Origin: Phaeodactylum tricornutum CCAP 1055/1
Lineage: Eukaryota > Bacillariophyta > Bacillariophyceae > Surirellales > Neidiaceae
Length of the DNA: 64,000 nucleotides
Reading direction: 5' to 3'
Assembly: GCF_000150955.2 (NCBI RefSeq)
Contig: NC_011675.1
Location: 62,001-126,000, forward strand
The translations under genes were made by a program, and so were the position numbers. The notes under the pieces were generated by a model that saw only the letters and a list, made by a program, of their open reading frames with translations, was not told where the DNA came from and made no database searches. This document shows positions 1 through 8,958 of the stretch, piece by piece (position 1 is the first letter of the stretch; each line of letters starts with the position of its first letter).

Positions 1-698
1 AAGCATCTTGTCTGGAAATCATTGCTGCAACGAAGAAGCACCTTGAGAAATTCGCAAAGGAGCAAAATATTTCTGTGGAAACTTGCTCGCATTACCTACT
101 GTTTGACTGTGACAGCATTCCTGACGGTGAAACGCGTCTCAAGTGTTTTCCACCAATTCGAAACAAAGCCAATCGCGAGTTGTTGTGGAACACTGGCATT
201 CGTGGCGGCTTGATATCCATGGTGACATCCGACCATAGTCCATGTCCGTCGAAGATGCGCAACCTGGACACATTGAACGTAAAAGATGCCTGGGCTGGGC
301 TGACTTCTCTACAATATCAGTTGCCGGCTACTTGGACTGCCTCTCAAATGCGAGGGCTCGACTATTCCTTGGTCGACATGGCACGGTGGTGGTCGCTTAG
401 CCCTTCCACATTGCCGACGGGAATGAGCGATATAAAGGGAAAAATTGCGATCGGTCATCAAGCGGACTTCGTGGCTTGGGACCCCCAGTACACTGGGCCG
501 CCCAACGGCAACAGCACAGAATACCATCGATGGAAGGATAGCTACTTGGGCACAATGTCTTTGCGGGGTAGAGTCATTGGTACGTGGCTTAAAGGACAAA
601 AAGTCTACGATGGCTTTGCAGACCGGTTCATTTCCTGTTCTACGGATAATTCACTGGGCAGAGTGTTGCTAGCCTCGATGAATCCCAGTCCCGACTGA
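1..698 (+). CDS. Allantoinase, C-terminal part (5' end outside window)
   Basis: The reading frame is open from the first full codon at position 3, so the gene starts before the window; about 231 C-terminal residues are present. Allantoinase hydrolyses the ring of allantoin to allantoate in purine breakdown. The fragment shows the late metal-site region of the cyclic amidohydrolase fold: an ETCSHYL stretch, KCFPPIR, and SDHSPCPSKM, whose Asp is the family's catalytic and metal-binding residue. Near the end, KIAIGHQADFVAWDP is the usual returning beta-sandwich segment of amidohydrolases. The closest alternatives are dihydropyrimidinase or dihydroorotase, but the SDHSPC motif is typical of allantoinase. 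No intron is seen in this part. Confidence 0.88.
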   Translation, partial: ASCLEIIAATKKHLEKFAKEQNISVETCSHYLLFDCDSIPDGETRLKCFPPIRNKANRELLWNTGIRGGLISMVTSDHSPCPSKMRNLDTLNVKDAWAGLTSLQYQLPATWTASQMRGLDYSLVDMARWWSLSPSTLPTGMSDIKGKIAIGHQADFVAWDPQYTGPPNGNSTEYHRWKDSYLGTMSLRGRVIGTWLKGQKVYDGFADRFISCSTDNSLGRVLLASMNPSPD

Positions 699-1433
699 GT
701 CGATATTCGTAAGAACCATGCGTACTCCGTAAAATGGAGGCTTTCTGTATTGCTTAGAATATGAAATGAATGTTTTACAAAAACTTTTGTTTCCCAATTG
801 GTTGATGTCATTTTTTGTGGACAGAGAGGACGCAAGCAACCAAGGTTCTCTTGCGTATGGAACGTGTTCTTTTGCAGACGGAACTTGCCTCTTCGTAGTA
901 ATTATCATTGTATGTTCGTTCTCTATGAATTTATAGTCAAGCTTCCTTTTGCTACTACCCTGCTCCTCAATCAGCGTCAGGGAAGCAAGATCCTCCTCGG
1001 CTAGGGTCTTAGCATGGTTCTTGGCCTACGCTAGCTAGGAAGGTACCATAAAAACGAGAGCTATTAATGGCTCAGCATTTATCCGATACATGTTTAACAG
1101 AAAGACAGAAAACACGAAAAAAGTTGTTGACAGTGAATGCTCCAGATGTCACAAGAAAGGCGTTGGGGCGAATCGATTGGGCCTTTGGAGGCATTAGTAA
1201 AAAGGAGAAAGCTTTTTAATCTTTGTCGACATGTACTTCTATACAATATTGCTATTGAAATGAAGGACAGCTTGAAATGTCTATCGACATAGTGACTCCG
1301 ACTTAAGGTCATTCACTATTTTTACGCGTGACCGCGGACCCAAAACCCGACCGGCAGCTCCTGGTTTAAACATAATACAAATTCTAGCTCCAAAATTGAC
1401 TCTCTTTGAACCGACGACCCAATTGGTTCTACC
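699..1433. other. Intergenic, no gene seen
   Basis: This stretch separates the allantoinase stop codon from the next ATG. Short open frames exist on both strands but have no recognisable features. It should hold the allantoinase 3' UTR and the promoter of the gene at 1434. Confidence 0.6.
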
Positions 1434-1919
1434 ATGCAGCTTCGATGTTTTGCCGTAGCGTTGGTCGCCGCTATTGTCCAGGCTCAGATACCTAGCGACA
1501 TGCCCAGTGATGTCCCTTCGGGCACTCCCATTCAAGCTCCGGTTGAAGGTGGGGCTACCTCCAGTATGCCTTCGACAATGCCAGCTGCTTCGAATTTGTG
1601 CTTCATCTGTGGTGAAGGCCGTGTTGTCGGAAACCCTGATGGTGTCATTAGTGGTGGCGACCAAACTGCTACGTGCGGTGAAGCGAGTATGGCCGGTCTA
1701 TCTGGAATGATCCCTGCCTTTCAATGCCCGTTGGTTCAGGGCATAGCTCCCGGTTTGTGTGACTGCCGCGAAGCTGGAAGTCCGACTGCTGCTCCTGTTT
1801 TTACGACGGAAGGGACCCCTTCGGCGAGCCCGGTGGAAGTGACATCTAACGCCACTATCCGTAACACGGTCCTTGCGATCGGGAGCACAATTGTCGCTTG
1901 GATGGCCTGTTGGGGCTAG
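1434..1919 (+). CDS. Secreted cysteine-rich protein with Pro-Ser-rich linker, probably GPI-anchored
   Basis: A 161-residue protein without introns. Residues 1-18 form a signal peptide ending AIVQAQ. A Pro/Ser stretch follows (PSDMPSDVPSGTP). A compact domain with CFICGEGRVV, a PDGVI-like segment, TCGEA, CPLVQG and CDCRE at about residues 56-120 matches, by eye, a small Cys-rich domain repeatedly seen in predicted secreted diatom proteins of unknown function. The last 20 residues are hydrophobic and end without a charged tail, as in GPI-anchor signals. The Pro-Ser motif after the signal peptide resembles that of the gene at 3115, so the two may be sorted alike. The function is unknown; an extracellular or cell-wall role is inferred. 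Confidence 0.75.
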   Translation: MQLRCFAVALVAAIVQAQIPSDMPSDVPSGTPIQAPVEGGATSSMPSTMPAASNLCFICGEGRVVGNPDGVISGGDQTATCGEASMAGLSGMIPAFQCPLVQGIAPGLCDCREAGSPTAAPVFTTEGTPSASPVEVTSNATIRNTVLAIGSTIVAWMACWG

Positions 1920-3114
1920 CGCTTATTATATTGCAGATCATGGTTGTTCATGTTCGGAGCATGGGCTGCTGTAACAACAACCCTGAAACATGATCACATT
2001 CTGCGTGACGTCGAAAAAAGAGAGCGCGGCTGGTGAAATGTATGCCCTTTTGTTACAGCGTAGTATTACAAAAAAAAAGGAAAATTTACTGTTAGTCATT
2101 TTGTTTTAGTCAGTTCTACCTCACTCTAGCTCTAGCTAGCCAGTGAGCGGCCAACATCTTGCGCGGGCACCATCCAATCCTGATTTGCTCCTCTGTTTTA
2201 CATTCACTGTTGGTTGGCTTTGCTGTTCACTTTTGGCGTGGACTTCTGTCATGCTTTCGCCCAAATCGATTTCTTGTTTTTCACTTACTGTTACTTAAAC
2301 ATTACTGTGAGCAGCATTCTTCTCTCTTCCGCTACTTATTTCATGCGAATTGTAACCTTGGCTTTGCCCTACTATCAAAAAAAGACTGTTAGCCGAACAT
2401 GTTTCGAAGCGTGCTTGAAAAAGCGACGCTACTCCAAGTTCAGGTAAATTCCTGCTCTCGTGTTTCAAATGCAACTGTATCCTTCAGCTATTTGCACTAA
2501 GTGTCGAGCCATCAACAAATGGAGACCGAGAAAGTCGATTTACAGTATGACAGTGAACATTGTTCGTGGCTATCACAGGAACTACGCAAGTGTTAATGGT
2601 CGCTATAACCGTTTGTTCGTCATCTTACCGCACGCACCCAACCCACTGCTTTTCTATGTGAGAACAGGAACAAAACACTCGAAATGGAATGATACAGCCT
2701 CGAGGCAGCCCGTTTCGTTTTCAAATGAGAGATTCTTCTTCGCTGTCAGCGAAGTTCCAGTTTTCTGAAAAAAGCTTTTTCATGGCGTTCTCATGACCTC
2801 AGCTACGTTATGATTTGCACTCTCATATGGAGTCTCCCGAGCTTAACTACGGAAAAGCCCTGCTATCGCGTTGCAATAGTAGAGGTCGATGGCACTTCTC
2901 CCGTGTTCGAAAAGATGTGTGCATGTACGGGGAGTGCGCACGCACGGTTTAATTTTGATGAACTGGGGAGCGTGATAAGAAAGCCCACAGCCAGCGGTAA
3001 CACTACCTTCTACGAGGTTGAGACAGGACGACGCAAGGTTGCCCATATATTCCTTTTGTGTTGCGGCCCTCAAAACAGTTTCTATATCTCTACAATCTAG
3101 TGGACCCTTAAACC
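1920..3114. other. Intergenic, no gene seen
   Basis: 1.2 kb between two secreted-protein genes. The longest open frames (2460-2768 and 2810-3100 on the + strand) lack any domain, signal sequence or composition suggesting coding, and are treated as chance. Confidence 0.55.
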
Positions 3115-4297
3115 ATGAAGCTTACTTGGCCCATACTCTGTGTGTGTTTTATGGTTTACCGCCCATCGCTTGGACAGGATGCTAGGACTCAAGTGCCCAG
3201 TGATGAACCGATCGCCGCTCCTGGCTCGATTCCTAGTAGAACTCCGATAATTTCGGCGGTACCCAGCTCTAGTTTTGCTCCAAGCCAGACTCCATTCGCA
3301 ACACCAAGGCCGACGCAGCCGCCGAGTCCCCAGGGGGCACCTTGCTCGCTCCAGACATGCTGGACCTTTGATTCTATGCAAAACTTGGCCGCAGCTATCA
3401 TGACCGATTTTTGGACTCGAGAAAAATTCTGCTTGTGCCCTTTTGACTTTCGTTCCGCAGAAGCCTGTACAGGAGTTCGTGTTGATACGATTTTTATCGA
3501 AAACGGTCGGAATGTGCATGTAACCTGTGCGTCCACTGAATTAGATTCGTGCTTGATGGGTTGCAGTCGCTTGGCGTTCGAGATTCAGCGAGGAAGTTCG
3601 CTCTCGTTAACCGGTATTAGCTTCACTGGTGGACGTTTATTTTCGAGGGTGCTTGTCTCGGGTGGCGCAATCCTGACTGGAAACAACCTCAAGTTTTTCG
3701 AGTAAGTAGTCTTTACACGTGGACTTGTCAGCCCATCGAAAGTTGTTCCTTGCATGCTTCACCACGCATCCTTAGTCTCACACGTTGTGAGCTGATGTGT
3801 TCAACAGTACAAGCGTCACAGATCTACCGTCTCGACGAGATTTAGTGGGCGAGGTCATAGAAAAGATAGGGTCACGTTCACTGCAGGCAGCCAATGGCAA
3901 CGGTGCTGGAATTCTGAGCTTCGGAGAATTGCATTTGCAGGACACAGTATTTGAGCGTTGCGTAGCTGCAAAGGCTGGGGGAGGCATCTTTTCCGCCGGT
4001 TTGGTCAACATGACTTTCAGTAGATTCTGGGACAATACAGCTGCTAGAGGTGGCGCTTTGTACGCAGAACGTGGTGAAGTGGTGTTGAGAGAAATAATTG
4101 TTGGAGAGCCGACTAGTTCACTGGTATCCACAAATCCGCGGAATTCCATTTATCTGGAAGGTAATGTTTTAATCCGCTGCAGTAGCTTGGGCATAGGCGG
4201 AATCTTAAAGGACACGTGCCTCACGTCAGGGGTCGGATTCAGGGATCATACAAAACTGGCGGTAGTTTTAGCTCTCACACTCGGTGCCCTACTCTAG
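3115..4297 (+). CDS. Secreted parallel beta-helix (Pmp-like repeat) protein, paralogue 1
   Basis: Two exons, 3115-3701 and 3808-4297, joined through a GTAAGT...CAG intron of 106 bp, give 358 residues. Residues 1-20 are a signal peptide. A Pro-Ser-rich linker follows, then a Cys-containing domain (FCLCPF, CTGV, LMGCS), then a beta-helix region with GNNLKFF, GAGILS and the pair FWDN / GGALY. These FxxN and GGA motifs are those of chlamydial Pmp-type repeats. The C-terminus is a short hydrophobic tail (ALTLGALL) with no cytoplasmic segment, which suggests GPI anchoring. Sequence and intron position match the gene at 5037, so the two arose by tandem duplication. An adhesion or cell-surface role is inferred from the fold; no catalytic site is visible. 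Confidence 0.78.
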
Positions 4298-5036
4298 TTG
4301 TGTGAAAAGCTGATATAATATTAGGTGGTTGTTGCGCTGGGTTGATCCTTTCACGCTTTAAAAGAGGAAGAAATGGTTGAAATGTTTTGAGCAACTAGCA
4401 GTAACACATAAGCGAATTTTTTCAAAGGGAAACATTAATCTTTCTTGCGTTGCTGATTCGCAGCACATGGAATCCTAGTTCAATCGGGATACAAACAGTT
4501 AGCTAATGGCGTAGTCAGCGACAAAGGAGAAGTTCCCAATATCCTGCCGAGAGCTGGAGAGCCTACGAAACCGATGGGAAGAACGCCCTAATTATATTAC
4601 GCAATACCGGCGTCAGGAACGCAGGAGAGTCAAAATGTAGTATAATTGGCTTTATTTATATAAAGAGCTGTCGCGACTGGTAGGAGAGGTCCTCTTCGTT
4701 CTCATTCAAAAGCACCAGGATTGCGACAAACAACATGTACGAGGCCGTAAGAAAGAACCGAGGCCAAACAAGAACCCCTTCAATATACTAGCAATGATAA
4801 ATTTAACATGCAAAACGCAATTACATCAAAGTAACGCAGGACCCCAGTCAATTAAATGTAGGCGCAATTGATATAGTTGATATCACTCTTAGGTTTCGAA
4901 TAATTTTCACGAGTCAATTGGAGCTTCTCAATTAGCTCTCATACGCAATTGATAGAAAATGTATCGTATCAAGAGAGTTCGGGGTTGAGACCATACGTTG
5001 GTTTCGACAGCGATTCCTCTCATTTTCACGAAAGCA
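4298..5036. other. Intergenic between tandem paralogues
   Basis: 739 bp, moderately AT-rich. No coding frame or recognisable element was seen. Confidence 0.55.
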
Positions 5037-6377
5037 ATGAAGGTGTACACGATTTACTCCATTTTGATATCAACAGCATGTGCTCTAGTCGAAGCGCAGC
5101 AAAATGCTGGTGTCGTCGGTTCTTTTCTGCCGGTCAACCGCACTGCTTGCAATGTCGGAGCGTGCTCCGCAGTCGACAGTATGCGAAGCGTGGTCACAGC
5201 CGTCAATACATCTTTTTTCGGTCGACAGGAGTTTTGCTTGTGCCCTTTTCGCTTCGAAAAATCCACCGATGCTTGCACCGGTCTTGAAGTTTTCGAAACT
5301 TCTGTCATTGCGGAAGGACGAGTCGTACGGGTATCATGTGCGGTGGAAGACAACAATGCTTGTGTTATGGGGTGCGGCAACTCGGTTTTTGAAGTAGACC
5401 GAGGCGCAAGGCTTATCTTGGACGACATTAGCTTCACTGGCGGCTCCATCTACCCCCGCGTACTCATCAACAGTGGCGCAAACCTGACCGGAAACAACTT
5501 GCGCTTTTTTGAGTAAGTACCAACTGCAGAAAGTGCAATCATCCATTTGAAAATGCTGATACTTTGTTGATGCAGTACATTGAGTTGGGCCCCAGCGAGC
5601 CGTGCTCGCGGCTTACAAGTCTTCAACAGTAGTGGCGCAAACCTGACCGGAAACAACTTGCGCTTTTTTGAGTAAGTACCAACTGCAGAAAGTGCAATCA
5701 TCCATTTGAAAATGCTGATACTTTGTTGATGCAGTACATTGAGTTGGGCCCCAGCGAGCCGTGCTCGCGGCTTACAAGTCTTCAACAGTAGCCTGCGCGA
5801 CTACCAAGGACTTCCGCCACGGTCACTGCAGCTAGCCAGCGGCAGTGGTGCTGGTATCCTAAGTTCTGGTATCCTAAGCTTGTACAATACGACGTTTGAG
5901 AATTGTAGAGCCACTAAGACAGGCGGTGGCCTCTATACTGCTGGTCTAACACAGCTCACCGGGGTGCAGTTTCTGGACAACACTGCGCCCAAGGGCGGTG
6001 CCTTCTACGTTGGTGGTACCGGCACTGTCACTGTGCGTGATAGCGTCGTTGTGGATCCTTTTCAATCGGACTTAATGGATCTTGGCAGCAACAGGAACTC
6101 TGTCGAAGTCGAGGCGGGGGCGTCAATAGATTGTTTTGGTCGCATTGATGGTCAAGCTTTAATTGATGCCTGCAACGGCATCAGACAACCTACTGTAGTC
6201 GTAGATGAAGAACAGGGAGGAAACGAGGACACGAAACGCTCTCGTTACATAATTCCGTTGATCATTATTGGTGGGATTCTTCTTGGTGTCCTTTTGATCT
6301 ATTGGTATCGTCGACGCTCGCGTCTTCGTGAACGTCAATCGGATGGAGCGGATTCGGAAGTGTCAACCTTTTATTAA
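5037..6377 (+). CDS. Type I membrane beta-helix (Pmp-like repeat) protein, paralogue 2, with duplicated exon
   Basis: Start at ATG 5037, which opens a clean signal peptide (MKVYTIYSILISTACALVEA). Exons 5037-5512, 5576-5671 and 5735-6377 give 404 residues. Both introns are identical 63-bp copies. The Cys domain (FCLCPF, CTGLE, VMGCG) and beta-helix motifs (GNNLRFF, GAGILS, FLDN, GGAFY) match the gene at 3115. Unlike that paralogue it ends in a transmembrane helix (YIIPLIIIGGILLGVLLIY) and a basic cytoplasmic tail. The middle exon lies in a perfect tandem duplication and adds 32 residues, about the length of one beta-helix coil. Skipping it also keeps frame and yields 372 residues, so two isoforms are possible. 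A surface adhesion or receptor role is inferred. Confidence 0.78.
5472..5789 (+). repeat. Perfect 159-bp tandem duplication spanning exon end, intron and exon start
   Basis: Copies at 5472-5630 and 5631-5789 read as identical. Each holds the end of one exon, a complete 63-bp intron and the start of the next. The length is a multiple of three, so the reading frame survives whichever splice sites are paired. Confidence 0.93.
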
Positions 6378-6430
6378 AGAGCACGTCTGCTAAGAAGTAG
6401 GTCACAATTAGTTGAATACGCCCCATTCTA

Positions 6431-8338
6431 TTAAAGCAAGTCCGGGTTGTAAAGCTTCCTTGACCCTTGATAGACTGCTTGTCCGTCTTTCAGATGCACG
6501 ACTTGATTGATTGACGGCAGAACTTCCTCCATATGGTGTGTAATGTAAATCAAGGTAATGCTTCGACTACTGGTGTCGGTGTCATTCGTGTCGGTCGCTT
6601 GGCACAGTCGCTCCACCAATCCCAACAGAAGTCGTCGGTGGACGATGTCGAGACCTTGGCAGGGCTCATCCAACACAAGAATACGTGGACGTGACGAGAT
6701 TGCTGCGGCCAATAAAACAAGCTTCTGTTGCCCCTGTGATAAGTCAGCAAAGTGTTGTTCGAGTAGCTTAGGATCGTGCGTCAAGTTAAACCACTCCGTA
6801 ACCGTCTGGACAATGTATGAATCAGAAGAAGCTTCTTCCAGCAGAATCTCTCGTGCCGTACGTTGATCATGAACACGCTGCAAATGTGATTCAGTCGAGA
6901 CCCACCCTACCCCAGGCCTTCGGTGTACAAACTGCGATCCCACTACTGTTTGCTGGCCATCATCAATATCGATCTGTGGTAGATTCCTTTTTCCATGGAG
7001 TACGCGCAAATATCCCTCCGTATCACTATCGGTTTCACAATAAGCCAACAGCCGACTGAGGGTTGACTTGCCGGCTCCGTTGCCGCCGGCCACCAACCAG
7101 TGTTGCGATGGCCAGACTTTCCAATCTAGCTCTTGTAGCACGACGGTGGATCCCTTCTGTATTCGTAGACCCTGGGCGTCCACCAGTGGGAGTGTTGTGT
7201 TTGTACTTGAAGTGCCGTCATCGTCATCTTTACGTCCATGGTTCCACCATATGGACATTTCTGTCAAAGTCGGTAACCCCGGTGCATTCCAGTATTCGTC
7301 TTTTCGACTGTCCCAAGGGGAGTCGTCGAGGTCACCTTCCTCTAGTGGCGAAGTCGTTCCCAAGCTTTGCGCAAAGATTTGTGTCGCTCTTTGGCCGTTG
7401 CGTACCATAGTACGCAAATCGCCACCCTGTGCCGAAGTTTCCGGCGACACCCGATCCGTATGGGGAGGATCGAGAAACGCCACGTTGGTGAATTCGTCCG
7501 CCACTTCTTCGGGACGCTGCGTGACGAGGCAGATCTGCGTACGAGCGGCATTCTTGGCGTCGATGCCTTGGACGAGAATGTCTTGCTTGAATCCTCGGAG
7601 TGTTTGACGGACCAAGTCGAGCAAGTTTTCGCGACTGGCCACGTCCAATCCGTCAAAGGCGTTGTCCAGAATCAATAACCGTGGCCGCGTGGCCAAGGCT
7701 CGGACGAGCAGAACTTTGCGGATTTCTCCCGTGGAAAGCGTCGAAATTTCCCTATGCAGAAGCGGATAAAGACCGAATCGTACAATGAGGAATTGCGCGG
7801 CCTTGCTTACTTGTCCTCCTTCGGCAATAACCTTGTAACTGGTAAGGTGAGCTGAGGTCTGCAAGACGTCTTGATGGGAGCGAAAGGTGACGTGGGTGAC
7901 GGTACGACTGTGCCATTGCGGAGCGGTCACGACGTATTCCCCGTCCACCAACGTCCCTGTACCGTTCGTGGCCAGTGTCTGCGTAATGAGTGACTTGCCC
8001 GTACCGTTGCGACCGAGGAGTAGGTGACCGCCTCGGGAGGGATGCCAAATGTCGAGCGATATGGGTTGCGAAACGTGAGCCTCCGAGGTATCTTCGGGAC
8101 GGTACGAAAGTCTGGCGTTGCGGAGAGACACCAGCGGCTGATCTTCTGCGGATCTTGCCGTAGTGGACGCGCGCGATTGTTGATGCAACCATGTTGTCGT
8201 CCCTTTGCGAGTCGATCGAACGCTGTCGAGAATTGTCGAAGGGGGGTCGCCGAGTTGCCTCCGCCGCTTGAGGAAGGGTCGCAGTACGTGCCGCGACACG
8301 ACTGTACTGGTGCATGATACTGCTGCGAAGGTGCTCAT
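6431..8338 (-). CDS. Tandem ABC ATPase, ModF/PhrA-like
   Basis: A 635-residue single-exon protein starting at ATG 8338. Two ABC modules lie in one chain with no membrane helices, the layout of bacterial ModF. Module 1 has Walker A GRNGTGKS (109-116), signature LSTGEIRK and Walker B LLILDN. Module 2 has Walker A GGNGAGKS (418-425), signature LSQGQQK, Walker B ILVLDEP and an H-switch region ITHHMEEV. In module 1 the residue after the Walker B Asp is Asn, where the catalytic Glu is expected; module 2 keeps Glu, so the ATPase sites are asymmetric. The N-terminal 65 residues are basic and Ser/Arg-rich, possibly an organelle presequence. The cellular role is unknown; ModF itself is poorly understood. 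It is divergent from the GlyRS gene. Confidence 0.85.
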   Translation of the reverse strand: MSTFAAVSCTSTVVSRHVLRPFLKRRRQLGDPPSTILDSVRSTRKGTTTWLHQQSRASTTARSAEDQPLVSLRNARLSYRPEDTSEAHVSQPISLDIWHPSRGGHLLLGRNGTGKSLITQTLATNGTGTLVDGEYVVTAPQWHSRTVTHVTFRSHQDVLQTSAHLTSYKVIAEGGQVSKAAQFLIVRFGLYPLLHREISTLSTGEIRKVLLVRALATRPRLLILDNAFDGLDVASRENLLDLVRQTLRGFKQDILVQGIDAKNAARTQICLVTQRPEEVADEFTNVAFLDPPHTDRVSPETSAQGGDLRTMVRNGQRATQIFAQSLGTTSPLEEGDLDDSPWDSRKDEYWNAPGLPTLTEMSIWWNHGRKDDDDGTSSTNTTLPLVDAQGLRIQKGSTVVLQELDWKVWPSQHWLVAGGNGAGKSTLSRLLAYCETDSDTEGYLRVLHGKRNLPQIDIDDGQQTVVGSQFVHRRPGVGWVSTESHLQRVHDQRTAREILLEEASSDSYIVQTVTEWFNLTHDPKLLEQHFADLSQGQQKLVLLAAAISSRPRILVLDEPCQGLDIVHRRLLLGLVERLCQATDTNDTDTSSRSITLIYITHHMEEVLPSINQVVHLKDGQAVYQGSRKLYNPDLL

Positions 8339-8958
8339 GATTCCGAACGAGCTTCAGAATACGGAGGACATCCACCCTACTCACGGCGACGCTTCGTTCC
8401 TTTGCTTGTGTACGTCTTCGTTGTCGGCACAGTCGAGAACACAATGGAAGAATATTGGCCAAAGTATCGCGTACCGTCAGACTCCAAACAGGAAATATCC
8501 GCGCGGTGTCGTTATAGTGTAACGATTCACCTCCGGGTACTCTATTTTCCTTACAGCTACTGCTACTGTTGCTGTGAGACCTCTCTTGATAGTCATATAT
8601 CCTTGCGAGTCCCGTACTGACGTTCTTTCCTGCTAGACTTCCGCCCTTCCGTCCCCCCGCTTGTACAACGAAGGATTGAGAGCGATACTTTACACTTACT
8701 GTTACTGTTAGTTAGGTAGCCGAAAGAGGTTGGACGTACAGTCAGTGATGTACGTAGTGGATGCGATGAGTATTGTGGAACGACACATCCATCACTCCTC
8801 GTGGCGTGATGACAACAGTGAACGAACAAGAAGCCGCGGACCTTCCGCTGTAAATAAAGCAGCACAAGCCGGACTTTCCTTCGAGTCGTTGATTCTGGTT
8901 GTCAACCAAAAGTCTGCGGAAAACTAGACTAGCTTGTTCTTCACATTCCGCTGGTAGC
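8339..8958. promoter_or_regulatory. Divergent promoter region of ABC ATPase and GlyRS genes
   Basis: 620 bp between two start codons facing away from each other. It contains repeated ACTGTTACTGTTAGT-like words around 8691-8715. No coding frame was accepted here. Confidence 0.5.

Noticed and set aside
2460-2768. 102-codon open frame on the + strand
   Set aside because: No signal peptide, domain or coding-like composition; chance frame in intergenic DNA.
5571-5671. Reading the middle segment of the duplicated gene as a frame-breaking artefact
   Set aside because: The inserted length is 159 bp and the extra exon 96 bp, both multiples of three, with intact splice sites; the gene stays open.
7068-7607. 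179-codon frame antisense to the ABC ATPase gene
   Set aside because: Lies wholly inside a gene with clear ABC motifs on the other strand; a shadow frame.
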